NCBI RefSeq assembly: GCF_004342175.1
Contig: NZ_SMAO01000002.1
Coordinates: forward strand, 186,001 to 250,000
Origin: Thiobaca trueperi
Lineage (GTDB): Bacteria > Pseudomonadota > Gammaproteobacteria > Chromatiales > Chromatiaceae
DNA length: 64,000 bases
Direction: 5' to 3'
The number at the start of each line of letters is the position of its first letter. Position 1 is the stretch's first letter. Under the pieces are notes generated by a model. That model did no database searches, had not been told where the DNA came from, and saw only the letters and a list, made by a program, of their open reading frames with translations. A program made the translations under genes and the position numbers. This document shows positions 18,146 to 27,276 of the stretch, piece after piece.

Positions 18146-19212
18146 GCGGGACACAGGGACTGCAAGCTGGCCTGACGTCCATGCAGCGGGTGCTGACCGC
18201 GCTCGGTCATCAGGAGCCGGATCGGGTGCCGCTCTTTCTCCTGGCCGTGATGCAGGGCGCGCGCGAACTGGGCCTGTCCATCGAGGACTATTTCGCTCGC
18301 CCCGAACAGGTGGCCGAGGGCCAGTTACGGCTGCGCGCCAAATACCGCAGCGACTGTTTCTATACCTTCTATTACGCCTCCATCGAAACCGAGGCCTGGG
18401 GCGGCGGGACCATTTTCCGCAAGGATGGCCCACCGAATGCGGCGGCCCCGGTGATCCATGAGATCGCAGACATCGCGCGTCTGACGCCGCCGCGCATCGA
18501 AGATTCGCCGGGGCTGCTGCGCGTGCTGGAAACCACGCGCCTGCTGGCGCAGGAGTCGCGTGGCGAGGTGCCCATCGTCGGCGTGGTCATGTCACCCTTC
18601 TCGCTACCGGTGATGCAGTTGGGATTCGAGCGTTATCTGATCCTGATGCACGAGCATCGCGAGCTTTTTGCACGGCTGATGCAGCTCAACGAAGCGTTCT
18701 GCGTCGCCTGGGCCAACGCGCAGGTTGCCGCCGGAGCCAACGCCATCTGCTATTTCGATCCCATCTCATCCAGCAGCATGGTGCCGCGCGCGCTGTTTCT
18801 GGAGACGGGATTTCAGGTCGCCCGCCGCACCCTGGCACGGCTTCAGGCGCCGGCGGCGATGCATTTTGCATCGGGTCGCGTGCTGCCCATCGTCGATGAC
18901 CTCGCAGCGACCGGCGCGGCAGCGGTCGGCGTCAGCAGTCACGAGGATCTGGGCACGCTGAAAGCGGCCTGTCGCGGCAAAATCTCGCTGCTCGGCAATC
19001 TCAACGGCATCGCCATGCGCCGCTGGACCCCGGCGCAGGCCGAGGCGGCGGTCAAGGCAGCCATTGCCGCCGCCGGTTCGGGCGGCGGCTTCGTGCTGTC
19101 CGACAATCATGGTGAGATCCCGTGGCAGGTGCCGGATACCGTACTGCTCGCCATTGCGGACGCGGTTGAACGCTGGGGACGCTACCCGCTGGACTGGTGT
19201 CAAACTGCATGA
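18142..19212 (+). CDS. UroD/MtaA-family methyltransferase-like protein
   Basis: A 356-residue protein of the uroporphyrinogen decarboxylase superfamily, closer to the MtaA/CmuA-type cobamide methyltransferases by its context next to a corrinoid protein. It opens with SMQRVLTALGHQEPDRVPLF, the family N-terminal pattern. The position of the MtaA zinc site reads MHFASG (H241-x-A243), and the later ligand region reads LSDNHGEIP (320-328). The cysteines of the classical HxC...C zinc site are therefore absent, and coordination would have to use His/Asp/Asn or be lost. It overlaps the corrinoid gene by four bases. Possible roles are transfer of a methyl group from the corrinoid to an unknown acceptor, or O-demethylation. 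Confidence 0.8.
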   Translation: MSGTQGLQAGLTSMQRVLTALGHQEPDRVPLFLLAVMQGARELGLSIEDYFARPEQVAEGQLRLRAKYRSDCFYTFYYASIETEAWGGGTIFRKDGPPNAAAPVIHEIADIARLTPPRIEDSPGLLRVLETTRLLAQESRGEVPIVGVVMSPFSLPVMQLGFERYLILMHEHRELFARLMQLNEAFCVAWANAQVAAGANAICYFDPISSSSMVPRALFLETGFQVARRTLARLQAPAAMHFASGRVLPIVDDLAATGAAAVGVSSHEDLGTLKAACRGKISLLGNLNGIAMRRWTPAQAEAAVKAAIAAAGSGGGFVLSDNHGEIPWQVPDTVLLAIADAVERWGRYPLDWCQTA

Positions 19213-19238
19213 TGGCGTTTGCCTGACGAACCGAATCC

Positions 19239-22200
19239 TTGTCCAGTCCGTCCGCCAATCCTGTATGGCCGTCCGGCACCGAGCCCGAAACGCCGGTCCA
19301 TCTCTTCGTTTGTCTGCGCTTTCTGGATGAGGCCCGCGCCGCGCTGGATGGCGAGGTGGAACTGGCGCATCTGCGGCTGCATCCTTTTCCGGCGCGTTGC
19401 GGGGCACCGCCGATTGCCGCGAGCGAAATCAGCCGCGCCATCGCCGCCATTCCTGCCGACCAACCCCAGGTCTGGATCGGCGGTTGCTGTCTGGCGCCAC
19501 TGTGCCGGCAATTCGATGACGAGACGGCGCGCCAGCAGGCATGCGGGCGGTCGCTCGATATCCATTGGCTCCCGCAATGCTTCCATTTGCTGGCTGATCG
19601 CGATTGGGTCGATGAGCAGCTCCGTCGGGGCGCCTATCTCTGCACGCCAGGCTGGCTCGCTGGCTGGCGCGGACATCTGAAACAGCTCGGACTGAGCGAT
19701 CCCGGGCTGGCCCGCGAGCTGTTCGGCGAGAGTGTCCAGCGCATCCTGCTGCTGGATACCGGGCGCGACCCGGCCACCCCGGCGCGCCTGACCGCGCTGG
19801 CGCGCCATCTCGACCGCCCCAGTGCGCGCCGTTTCGTCGGGCTGGGTTATCTGCGGCTGAATCTGGAGCGGATTGCGCTACGGGCACAGCGTCGCACCGA
19901 ACACCGAGTGGCAGCGGCCCGGGTCGCCGCCGCTCAGAGGCAGGTCGCCGAGACCGCCATGGCCATGGATCTTCTGGGCCAGCTTTCCAGTGCGCGCGGC
20001 GAGCGTGAGGTCATCGCACAGATGCTCGACATCTTCACCGCGCTCTTCGCCCCGGCCAGTCTCCTGTATCTGCCCTGTCGGGAAGGCGGGTTGAGCGGTC
20101 CCATTGGGCAGCCGCTGCCGACTGCTGAGGCGCTGGCTGAGACGGTCGCTTTCGGCCAGGGCCATGCCGCGACCCTGGAGACGGCTTCGCGCACCGGTTT
20201 TCTGCTGCGTCTCCAGCACCAGCGCGAGACGCTCGGTGTGTTCCGGCTCGACGGCTTCGCGCTGGATCTGTATCGCCAGCAATACCAGAATCTCGCCTTG
20301 CAAATGTCTGGATTGTGCGCGCTGGCGATCCAGCGCGCCCAGGCGAGCGAACAGCTCGGTCAGAGCGAGGCACGTTTCCGCAGCCTCTTCACCGCCATGC
20401 AGGAAGGCTTTGCGCTGCATGAAATCATCTGCGACATCGAGGGGCGTCCGATCGACTATCGCTTTCTGGATATCAATCCAGCCTTCGAGCAGCTCACCCG
20501 GCAGCGGCGCGAGGATCTGATCGGATATACCGCGCGCGAGGCCACGCCGCTGATCGATGACATCTGGATCGCGCGTTATGGTGCGGTCGCCTTGACTGGC
20601 GAGCCGGCGCGCTTCGAGCAATATGTCGCCACCATCGACCGCCATTTCAGCATCTATGCCTATCGTCCCCTGCCGGGCTGTTTCGCTGTCATCTTTGCGG
20701 ACATCACCGAGCGCAAACGGACGGAACGCGAGCTGGAACAGCACCGGCATCATCTCGATCAGCTGGTGGAGCGTCGCACTGCCGAACTGGCGCTGGCGAA
20801 AGAGGAAGCGGAACGCGCGAATCGGGTCAAGAGCGCCTTTCTCGCCAACATGAGCCACGAGATCCGCACCCCCATGAATGCAATTCTGGGCTTTACTTAT
20901 CTGCTGAATCGCGAGATTGACGACCCCGCGCAGCGCGACCGGCTGCAAAAGATTCACACCGCCGCCGATCATCTGCTGGCGGTGATCAACGATATTCTGG
21001 ACATCTCCAAGATCGAGGCCGGCAGACTGACGCTGGATGCCGTCGCTTTTGCGCCGCAGACATTGTTCGAGCAGGTTCGCGCCCTGATCGCTGAGCATGT
21101 GCAGTCCAAGGGGCTCATTTTCGAAATCGATGCCGGCCAGCTTCCCCCGGTCCTGCATGGCGACGTCACCCGTTTACGCCAGGCGCTGCTCAATTATCTG
21201 AGCAACGCGGTCAAATTCACCGATCAAGGCAGGATTCGCTTGAGCGCCGGTCTGGTCGAGGAAACCGCCGAGACCCTGTTGGTTCGCTTTGAGGTCATGG
21301 ATACCGGCATCGGCATTGCGGACGAGCATCAGGCCCGGCTCTTCAATGTCTTTGAACAGGCCGACAACTCGACCACCCGTCGTTATGGCGGAACCGGCCT
21401 GGGTCTGACCATCACCCGTCATATCGCCGAATTAATGGGCGGCGAGGCGGGCGTCGAAAGCACGCCCGATGCGGGCAGCCGTTTCTGGTTCACGGTGCAG
21501 CTGGGCAAGCATTCAAACCCGCTGTTGCTGCACCGGGATGAGCCGTCCGGATCCGATTCCCAGGCGATGCTGGCGCGCGATTATCGGGGTTGCCGCGTGC
21601 TCGTCGCCGAGGACAACCCGATCAATCAGGAAGTGATTCTGGAATTGCTCGCTCAGGTCGGTCTGGCGGCGGATCTGGCCGAGAATGGAAGGCGGGCGGT
21701 CGAGCTGGCCGGACGCGGTGCCTATCGACTGGTGTTGATGGACATCCAGATGCCCGAACTGGACGGCTTGGAGGCGACCCGTTTGCTCCGACAGATTCCG
21801 GGCCAGGGCGATCTCCCCATCCTCGCCATGACTGCCAATGTTTTCGACGAAGACCGCCGGCGCTGCCTCAATGCCGGCATGAACGATCATATCGCCAAGC
21901 CGGTTGATCCCAAGGCATTGTATGACGTCCTGCTGCACTGGCTTTCGCATACCGGCCCCGCTGTCCCGGAATCTGTGGCGCGCATGCCGGTCGTGACCGG
22001 GCTGATCACGGCGACGCATGACCCGCTGAACGACGTGCCCGGATTGGATATTGCCTTCGGACTCAAGTGCGTGGGCGGCAAGGTGGATTGCTATGGGCGT
22101 CTGCTCAAGCGGTTCATCGACGATCATCGCGCCGATATCCCCGATCTGCGCGCCCGTCTCGCCGCCGATGATCGCCAGGAGGCGCACCGTTTGGCCCATT

Positions 22201-22634
22201 CGCTCAAGGGCGTGGCAGCCACCCTGGGTGCGACCCGGATCCGGCACACGGCAGCCGCGTTGGCGGCCGCCATTCTGGCAGAACAGCCAGCGACCGAGAT
22301 CGAGCATCTGGCCTCTTTGGTCGGGGAGGCGCAGCGCCAGTTGGCGGAGGCGTTGGACGACCGTCTCAGTCGGTCCCGGACGGCGGCTTCATTCGGCGAG
22401 GATCCGCCCGCGCCAGACGACATCCTGGATCGACTTGAGCAATTGCTCGCCGAGGCCAATACGCAGGCGGTTAAACTCATGCGAGAGACCGCGCCCATTC
22501 TGAGCCGTGCCATGGGCGAGCGATTCGCTTTACTGCACAGTCAGACGACTGGCTTCGACTTCGATGCCGCGTTGCACACGCTGCGTCTGATTCGCTCCAT
22601 TCAGGCCGGCGCGGACGATGCCGCAAAATCGTGA
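19239..22634 (+). CDS. Hybrid sensor kinase: DUF1638-like, GAF, PAS, HisKA, HATPase, REC, Hpt
   Basis: An 1131-residue hybrid histidine kinase with no membrane segment. Residues 1-205 resemble DUF1638 ([30 protein letters not shown]), a domain usually found beside corrinoid methyltransferase genes. Next come a GAF-like region (about 235-370), a PAS domain (about 375-490), and HisKA with phospho-acceptor H540 ([11 protein letters not shown]). The HATPase has [15 protein letters not shown] and GTGLGLT. The receiver has D835 ([13 protein letters not shown]), and a C-terminal Hpt has H987 (AHSLKG). The start is a TTG at 19239, 27 bases after the methyltransferase stop, and is uncertain. It probably senses the state of the corrinoid pathway; the output regulator is not in the window. 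Confidence 0.85.
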   Translation: MSSPSANPVWPSGTEPETPVHLFVCLRFLDEARAALDGEVELAHLRLHPFPARCGAPPIAASEISRAIAAIPADQPQVWIGGCCLAPLCRQFDDETARQQACGRSLDIHWLPQCFHLLADRDWVDEQLRRGAYLCTPGWLAGWRGHLKQLGLSDPGLARELFGESVQRILLLDTGRDPATPARLTALARHLDRPSARRFVGLGYLRLNLERIALRAQRRTEHRVAAARVAAAQRQVAETAMAMDLLGQLSSARGEREVIAQMLDIFTALFAPASLLYLPCREGGLSGPIGQPLPTAEALAETVAFGQGHAATLETASRTGFLLRLQHQRETLGVFRLDGFALDLYRQQYQNLALQMSGLCALAIQRAQASEQLGQSEARFRSLFTAMQEGFALHEIICDIEGRPIDYRFLDINPAFEQLTRQRREDLIGYTAREATPLIDDIWIARYGAVALTGEPARFEQYVATIDRHFSIYAYRPLPGCFAVIFADITERKRTERELEQHRHHLDQLVERRTAELALAKEEAERANRVKSAFLANMSHEIRTPMNAILGFTYLLNREIDDPAQRDRLQKIHTAADHLLAVINDILDISKIEAGRLTLDAVAFAPQTLFEQVRALIAEHVQSKGLIFEIDAGQLPPVLHGDVTRLRQALLNYLSNAVKFTDQGRIRLSAGLVEETAETLLVRFEVMDTGIGIADEHQARLFNVFEQADNSTTRRYGGTGLGLTITRHIAELMGGEAGVESTPDAGSRFWFTVQLGKHSNPLLLHRDEPSGSDSQAMLARDYRGCRVLVAEDNPINQEVILELLAQVGLAADLAENGRRAVELAGRGAYRLVLMDIQMPELDGLEATRLLRQIPGQGDLPILAMTANVFDEDRRRCLNAGMNDHIAKPVDPKALYDVLLHWLSHTGPAVPESVARMPVVTGLITATHDPLNDVPGLDIAFGLKCVGGKVDCYGRLLKRFIDDHRADIPDLRARLAADDRQEAHRLAHSLKGVAATLGATRIRHTAAALAAAILAEQPATEIEHLASLVGEAQRQLAEALDDRLSRSRTAASFGEDPPAPDDILDRLEQLLAEANTQAVKLMRETAPILSRAMGERFALLHSQTTGFDFDAALHTLRLIRSIQAGADDAAKS

Positions 22635-22833
22635 CGGCAAGCCGCTTAACTTTCACCTCGGGTTTCGCGTAGACTGCAAAGACCGCCAAGCTTAACGAAA
22701 GCCGTGACAGTTGAAACGGCCTGTATTAGATCAGAATTCTGCGTGGATTCCGGATTGACTGGCGGAACCGCATCGGTAATCCAGAAATCCAAAAAATCAA
22801 TTTGGCTTGCTCTCGGCTGGAGGACTTCTTGCC

Positions 22834-23280
22834 ATGGTCGCTTTCGCGCAATTACACGCACAGAATCACAAGATCACCGAGCTGTCGAACGTCTTTCTCT
22901 ATCTGGTTCGCGAGCGACCCATGTGCGATACCGATGTCGCCTGCAATGTTTTTTTCGACCTGACGCATCTGATCAGGGAGCACATGGAACTGGTTGATCG
23001 GGAGCTCTGCGGCAGGCTGATTTCGCATCCGGATCAGTTGGTCAGGAACACGGCTGACCGGTTTCTCTCCGGTTCGACCGAGATCAAGCGCATTTTTGCG
23101 GCCTATGTCAAAGAATGGTGCTCGCCGCAGCGTCATGCCCTGACCATCGGCAATCATGACGCTTTCGTTCAGGAGACCGAACAGATGTTCGGTCTGGTCA
23201 TGGATCGGATCCAGCGTGAAACCGAGCATCTGTATCCGCTGATCCGCAGGCTGGAAGGCGAGGATCTGCAGGTGGCCTGA
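22834..23280 (+). CDS. Hemerythrin-like HHE-domain protein
   Basis: A 148-residue helical protein with spaced metal-ligand candidates: QNHKITEL near the N-terminus, THLIREHMELVDRE, GNHDAFVQETEQ and RETEHLYPLI. This fits a variant hemerythrin/HHE four-helix bundle, although the spacing differs from canonical HxxxE hemerythrins. GGAGG at 22819-22823 lies ten bases ahead of the ATG at 22834. Hemerythrins bind a di-iron centre and sense or carry O2, or handle NO and iron. It stands alone between the hybrid kinase and a convergent LytTR gene; a second hemerythrin domain occurs at the end of the HD-GYP protein at 32843. Family assignment is moderate. Confidence 0.62.
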   Translation: MVAFAQLHAQNHKITELSNVFLYLVRERPMCDTDVACNVFFDLTHLIREHMELVDRELCGRLISHPDQLVRNTADRFLSGSTEIKRIFAAYVKEWCSPQRHALTIGNHDAFVQETEQMFGLVMDRIQRETEHLYPLIRRLEGEDLQVA

Positions 23281-23301
23281 GGTGGCCGGGGCATGGCGGC
23301 T

Positions 23302-23811
23302 TCAGAGGTCGCCATCGTCCAGCCAGCGGCGGATCCGCGCCAGGTGCCGGCGGCTGATCGGCAGCCGTGTGTCACAGTCGCGCAGTTGCGCCAGCACCAC
23401 ACCTCCTTCGGTCGTTTCCAGACCCAGCAGACGGTCGCGCGCCACCAGGGCGTTGCGATGAATGCGCAGGAAGAGATCGGCAAAGGTCCGCTCGAAGAAG
23501 CGCAGCGATTCGTCCGCCAGCAACTCGCCGCCAGGATGGCGGACGGTCACATATTTCTGATCCGCCAGCAGATAGATGACATCGCGGAGTGGCACGGCGC
23601 GAATCTCGCCGCGATAGGTCGCGCTGACCTGCCGACGGCGGCCCGGATAGGGGTCGGTCGGGATCTGGCGGCGCGTTCGGGTGCGAATCGATTGGGGCGG
23701 GCGGTTGTTCATGCCGTGCATCGGCATTTGCCAGTCGTCTGATGCGGGCTGGTTTGAGCCATTCGCAAGCTGATGCTCGGTACGCAGAGTCGGTTGCTCG
23801 TCGGTTGTCAT
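23302..23811 (-). CDS. LytTR DNA-binding protein lacking a receiver domain
   Basis: A 169-residue protein whose C-terminal 100 residues form a LytTR DNA-binding domain: YRGEIRAVPLRDVIYLLADQ, KYVTVRHPGGELLADESLRF, FLRIHRNALVARDRLLGLE and LPISRRHLARIRRWL. AlgR-type regulators carry an N-terminal receiver of about 120 residues. Here only a Gln/Asn/Pro-rich tail of about 65 residues precedes LytTR, and no phosphorylatable Asp segment is seen. The ATG at 23811 has GGATGG about ten bases upstream. It faces argH across 146 bases; in Pseudomonas algR and its kinase fimS sit beside argH, so this looks like the syntenic remnant of AlgR. It may bind DNA without phosphorylation control. Confidence 0.8.
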   Translation of the reverse strand: MTTDEQPTLRTEHQLANGSNQPASDDWQMPMHGMNNRPPQSIRTRTRRQIPTDPYPGRRRQVSATYRGEIRAVPLRDVIYLLADQKYVTVRHPGGELLADESLRFFERTFADLFLRIHRNALVARDRLLGLETTEGGVVLAQLRDCDTRLPISRRHLARIRRWLDDGDL

Positions 23812-23957
23812 CAGTGTTGTCCATCCAGGATTTGAACTCATCCCAAGAATAGCGCAAGACGTGACAGGGCAGGGCGTTTCGCGGGTCGCGCGCATCCCGC
23901 ACCCGGCGCCGGTCAGCGTGTAGAATCGCACCCTTTGCCTCTTGCCGGACACCGCCG

Positions 23958-25355
23958 ATGTCAGACACCAATCCATCCGCCAAACCCTGGGCCGGACGCT
24001 TCAACGCCCCGACCGACGCCTTTGTCGAGGCCTTCACGGCCTCGGTCGATTTCGACCGGCGGCTCTATCGCTACGACATCCAGGGCTCCATCGCCCATGC
24101 CACCATGCTCGCCCGTCAGGGCATCCTGACCGATGCCGAACGCGACGCCATCGTCGCGGGTCTTGAGACGGTGCGTGCGCGCATCGACGCCGGTGAGTTC
24201 AACTGGTCGATCCCGCTCGAAGATGTCCACATGAACATCGAGACCGCACTCACGGCGGACATCGGCGACGCCGGCAAAAAGCTCCACACCGGACGCTCGC
24301 GCAACGATCAGGTGGCGACCGACGTGCGACTCTGGCTGCGCGACGAGATCGATGCCATTCGTGCCGAAATCCTGCGGCTGCAACGGGCGCTCCTCGATCT
24401 GGCCGAGCGCGAGGCCGACACCATCCTGCCCGGCTTTACGCACTTGCAGGTCGCCCAGCCCATCACCTTCGGCCATCACATGCTGGCCTGGTTCGAGATG
24501 CTGGAGCGCGACCGCGACCGGCTGGCCGACTGTCGTCGCCGGATGAATGTTCTGCCGCTCGGCGCTGCCGCGCTGGCCGGGACGACCTATCCCATCGACC
24601 GCCATTACACCGCCGAACTGCTCGGCTTCGACCGCCCGGCCGAGAACTCGCTGGATGCCGTCTCGGATCGCGACTTCGCCATCGAATTCACGGCGGCCGC
24701 CGCCATCCTCATGATGCATCTGTCGCGCTTCTCGGAGGAACTCATCCTCTGGTCATCCGCGCAGTTCGGCTTCATCGATCTCTCCGACAGCTTCTGCACC
24801 GGCTCATCCATCATGCCGCAGAAGAAAAACCCGGACGTGCCCGAGCTGGTGCGCGGCAAGAGCGGGCGCATCTTCGGTCATCTGATGGGTCTTCTGACCC
24901 TGATGAAATCGCAGCCACTGGCCTACAACAAGGACAATCAGGAAGACAAGGAGCCGCTCTTTGACACCGTCGATAACCTCAAGGGCTCGCTCAAGGTCTA
25001 TGCCGACATGATGGGTCATGTCACCTGTCGCCACGAACGCATGCGCGCGTCGGCCAGACAGGGTTTCAGCACTGCCACCGATCTGGCCGATTATCTGGTG
25101 CGCCGGGGCATCCCGTTCCGCGACGCCCATGAGATCGTCGGCAAGGCGGTCGCGCTCGGCGTGCGTGAAGGGCGCGATCTGTCCGAGCTGACGCTGGATG
25201 AACTGCGCCAGTTCTCGCCGGCCATCGATGCGGATGTCTTTGCCGTGCTGACGCTGGAAGGGTCGGTCGCCGCGCGGGATCACATCGGCGGCACCGCGCC
25301 GGCTCAGGTGCGCGCAGCCATCCAGCGCGGGCGGCAGCGTTTATGTGATATTTGA
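23958..25355 (+). CDS. argH: Argininosuccinate lyase
   Basis: Encodes a 465-residue ArgH, which splits argininosuccinate into arginine and fumarate, the last step of arginine biosynthesis. The signature [22 protein letters not shown] is complete, as are [15 protein letters not shown] and [14 protein letters not shown]. The N-terminus [16 protein letters not shown] is typical. The last residues (LCDI) and the stop TGA (25353-25355) fall in sequence that aligns with the inside of a subfamily I palindromic element, so the natural C-terminus seems to have been replaced by a few repeat-encoded residues. argE lies 0.75 kb further on, on the other strand. Confidence 0.95.
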   Translation: MSDTNPSAKPWAGRFNAPTDAFVEAFTASVDFDRRLYRYDIQGSIAHATMLARQGILTDAERDAIVAGLETVRARIDAGEFNWSIPLEDVHMNIETALTADIGDAGKKLHTGRSRNDQVATDVRLWLRDEIDAIRAEILRLQRALLDLAEREADTILPGFTHLQVAQPITFGHHMLAWFEMLERDRDRLADCRRRMNVLPLGAAALAGTTYPIDRHYTAELLGFDRPAENSLDAVSDRDFAIEFTAAAAILMMHLSRFSEELILWSSAQFGFIDLSDSFCTGSSIMPQKKNPDVPELVRGKSGRIFGHLMGLLTLMKSQPLAYNKDNQEDKEPLFDTVDNLKGSLKVYADMMGHVTCRHERMRASARQGFSTATDLADYLVRRGIPFRDAHEIVGKAVALGVREGRDLSELTLDELRQFSPAIDADVFAVLTLEGSVAARDHIGGTAPAQVRAAIQRGRQRLCDI

Positions 25356-25408
25356 GGATTGAGCCGGCCTTGGCAGAATCGACGCCCGTTCGCGCGGGCG
25401 CGGTTTAA
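25342..25408 (+). repeat. Palindromic element subfamily I, left-truncated copy over the argH stop
   Basis: From 25342 (TATGTGATATTT) to 25408 (GGGCGCGGTTTAA) this follows the 37222-37308 copy in register. It shares TATGxGATATTT, the TTGGC and ATCGACG segments and the right end. If full length it would begin at 25322, but the left 20 bases match argH coding sequence instead. It supplies the argH stop codon. Confidence 0.7.
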
Positions 25409-25428
25409 AGTATTAAAAAATATAAAAT

Positions 25429-25515
25429 TTAAACCGCGTCCCCACTGAGGTCGGTGGCCTCTCCAAAGCCGAATACAAACTGAAAATGACGCCTATCGCT
25501 CTGGACGCGGTTTAG
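25429..25515 (+). repeat. Palindromic MITE-like element, subfamily II
   Basis: TTAA (25429-25432), a 79-bp core (25433-25511) starting ACCGCGTCCCC and ending TCTGGACGCGGT, then TTAG (25512-25515). The ends match the copy at 9784-9869 in inverted orientation; the interiors have diverged. It lies 20 AT-rich bases after the truncated subfamily I copy and two bases from the stop of the convergent membrane protein gene at 25517. Confidence 0.82.
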
Positions 25516-25516
25516 T

Positions 25517-26008
25517 TCAATAGATCCAGGGGAAGAACTTGCGTACCTGCCGCTGATAGTCGGCGTATTCCGGGTGACGCTCGGTCAGCCAGATTTCCTC
25601 CCGGCGTGCCTTGTAGTCGAAAAAGAAGAAACCGAGTACGAGGATGAGCAGATGGCTCAGGCTCAGGGTGAAGAGCGTCCAGCCGAGTGCGGCAAGGAGC
25701 TGGCTACTGTAGAGCGGATGGCGCACCCAGGCATAGACGCCGTGCCGGACCAGTTGGCTGTGATCGACCGGGTAGGGCAGGGGGGTGAGATAGTCGCGGA
25801 TATGGAAGGAGCCCAGCACCCCGAACAGGAGCGCGATGACGCCGAGTCCGGCGAGCGCGATCCAGCGTGGCAGCGCCAGTGTGGCGAGCAGATCATCCGT
25901 CGCCAGCGGGTTCCAGGCTGGCGTGAAGATGAAGGCGAAGAAAAAGACGAATTGCAGCACGACGAGATATTCGCCGCGCCGACCGTCGAGGAATGTGGGA
26001 AGCGGCAT
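25517..26008 (-). CDS. Isoprenylcysteine/phospholipid methyltransferase-like membrane protein
   Basis: A 163-residue protein with four to five hydrophobic segments. It has the C-terminal ICMT/PEMT signature: GVYAWVRHPLYSSQLLAALGW followed by a long hydrophobic stretch and EEIWLTERHPEYADYQRQV. In this family the RHP and E-R-HPEY residues bind S-adenosylmethionine and the methyl acceptor at the membrane. The substrate in bacteria is mostly unknown. The ATG at 26008 is taken from the frame; no strong ribosome site was seen. The gene is bracketed by palindromic elements on both sides (25429-25515 and 26022-26108). Confidence 0.82.
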   Translation of the reverse strand: MPLPTFLDGRRGEYLVVLQFVFFFAFIFTPAWNPLATDDLLATLALPRWIALAGLGVIALLFGVLGSFHIRDYLTPLPYPVDHSQLVRHGVYAWVRHPLYSSQLLAALGWTLFTLSLSHLLILVLGFFFFDYKARREEIWLTERHPEYADYQRQVRKFFPWIY

Positions 26009-26021
26009 GGACTGGCTCCGT

Positions 26022-26108
26022 TTAAACCGCGCCCAGCGCGGTATGCGATGTTTTTGGATCGGATCGGCCCCGGCAGACTCAAGGATTGTCGGAGTCGGCG
26101 CGGTTTAA
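26022..26108 (+). repeat. Palindromic MITE-like element, subfamily I, copy 2
   Basis: TTAA (26022-26025), a 79-bp core (26026-26104) beginning ACCGCGCCCAGCGCGGTATG and ending GGCGCGGT, then TTAA (26105-26108). The right-flank TTA at 26105-26107 is the stop codon of argE read on the minus strand. The left flank is 14 bases from the start of the 25517-26008 gene, so the element fills the whole gap between the two genes. Confidence 0.85.
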
Positions 26109-27262
26109 GAAGGCAGACAGAACTGCCGGATCAGCGCCCGCAGCAGATCCAGCGTTGGCGGGATGCGATCAAGGGCGAGGAACTCGTCCGGCTGATGGGC
26201 CTGGGCGATGTCGCCCGGACCCAGGATGACCGTGTCCATGCCGAGCTGATTCAGAAAGGGCGCCTCGGTGCCGAAGTTGACCGCCTCGGCCTGATGCCCG
26301 GTCAGGGTCTCGCAGGCGCGCACGATCTCGGCATCGGCGGGGGTTTCTGCTGGCGGAATCGACTCGAAGAGCGGGCTGACCGACCATTGCAGACCGCGCC
26401 GTGCGCCGACCTCGGCGACCCGCTGCGACAGCTCGGCGCGCAGATCGGCGGGATCGAGTCCGGGCAGGACGCGCAGATCCAGATGCAGCTCGCAGTCGCC
26501 GCAGATGCGGTTGGGGTTGTCGCCGCCGTGGATGTGGCCCAGATTGAGGGTCGGATAGGGGATCCTGAAGGCGGGGTGGCGGTGCGTGCGCTGCAAGTCG
26601 TCGCGCCAGGCCAGGAGTGCGGTCATGACCTCGTGCATGCCTTCCAGCGCATTGTTGCCCAGGCTGGGGTCGCTGGCATGACCGCTGCGTCCGATCAATC
26701 TCACTGACTCACCCATCACGCCCTTATGCAGCCGCACCGGGCGCAATCCGGTGGGTTCGCCGATCACCGCATGGCGCCCGAGCGGACGCCCGGCGGCGAC
26801 CAGTGCGCGGGCGCCATACATCGCCGATTCCTCGTCGGCGGTGGCGAGAATCATGAGCGGGCGGTCGAAGTCACGCGCCTCGAAGGCTCGCGCCGCTTCC
26901 AGCGCGAGCGCAAAGAATGACTTCATGTCCGCGATGCCGAGCCCGTAATAGCGCCCGTCGGCCTCGGTCAGCCGTAGCGGATCATGGTTCCAGAGTGGCG
27001 CGTCAAAGGGGACGGTATCAGTATGGCCCGACAGCACCAGACCGCCGGGGCCGCTGCCGAGCGTCCCCAGCAGGTTGAACTTCCCTGCATGACCGGGAAC
27101 CGGCAGGATCTCGACCCGGAAGCCGGCGCTTTCCAGCCAGCCGGCGAGCAGATCAATGAGCGGACGGTTACTGTGATCGAAGGCGGGTGTGACGCTGCTG
27201 ACCGACAGGGTGCCGATCAGGTCGGCGAGCATCTGTCTGAGCGATGGGGTCTGACTGATCAT
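26105..27262 (-). CDS. argE: Acetylornithine deacetylase
   Basis: Encodes a 385-residue ArgE of the M20 metallopeptidase family, which releases acetate from N-acetylornithine in arginine biosynthesis. The metal-site motifs are visible: LVLSGHTDTVPFD (ligand His and catalytic Asp), GIADMKSFFAL (bridging Asp), TADEESAMYGA (catalytic Glu and ligand Glu) and IGEPTGLRPV. The C-terminal FGTEAPFLNQLG and ILGPGDIAQAHQPDEF hold the last His. I prefer the ATG at 27262 with GAGGA upstream over a GTG at 27280. Its stop lies in the flank of a palindromic element. It is on the strand opposite argH. Confidence 0.93.
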   Translation of the reverse strand: MISQTPSLRQMLADLIGTLSVSSVTPAFDHSNRPLIDLLAGWLESAGFRVEILPVPGHAGKFNLLGTLGSGPGGLVLSGHTDTVPFDAPLWNHDPLRLTEADGRYYGLGIADMKSFFALALEAARAFEARDFDRPLMILATADEESAMYGARALVAAGRPLGRHAVIGEPTGLRPVRLHKGVMGESVRLIGRSGHASDPSLGNNALEGMHEVMTALLAWRDDLQRTHRHPAFRIPYPTLNLGHIHGGDNPNRICGDCELHLDLRVLPGLDPADLRAELSQRVAEVGARRGLQWSVSPLFESIPPAETPADAEIVRACETLTGHQAEAVNFGTEAPFLNQLGMDTVILGPGDIAQAHQPDEFLALDRIPPTLDLLRALIRQFCLPS

Positions 27263-27276
27263 GGTCGCGGCTGTCC

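Noticed and set aside
25322-25341. Left 20 bases of a full-length copy of the palindromic element at the argH end
   Set aside because: In register these bases agree with the element at only scattered positions and code for the normal ArgH C-terminal helix, so the copy is listed as left-truncated.
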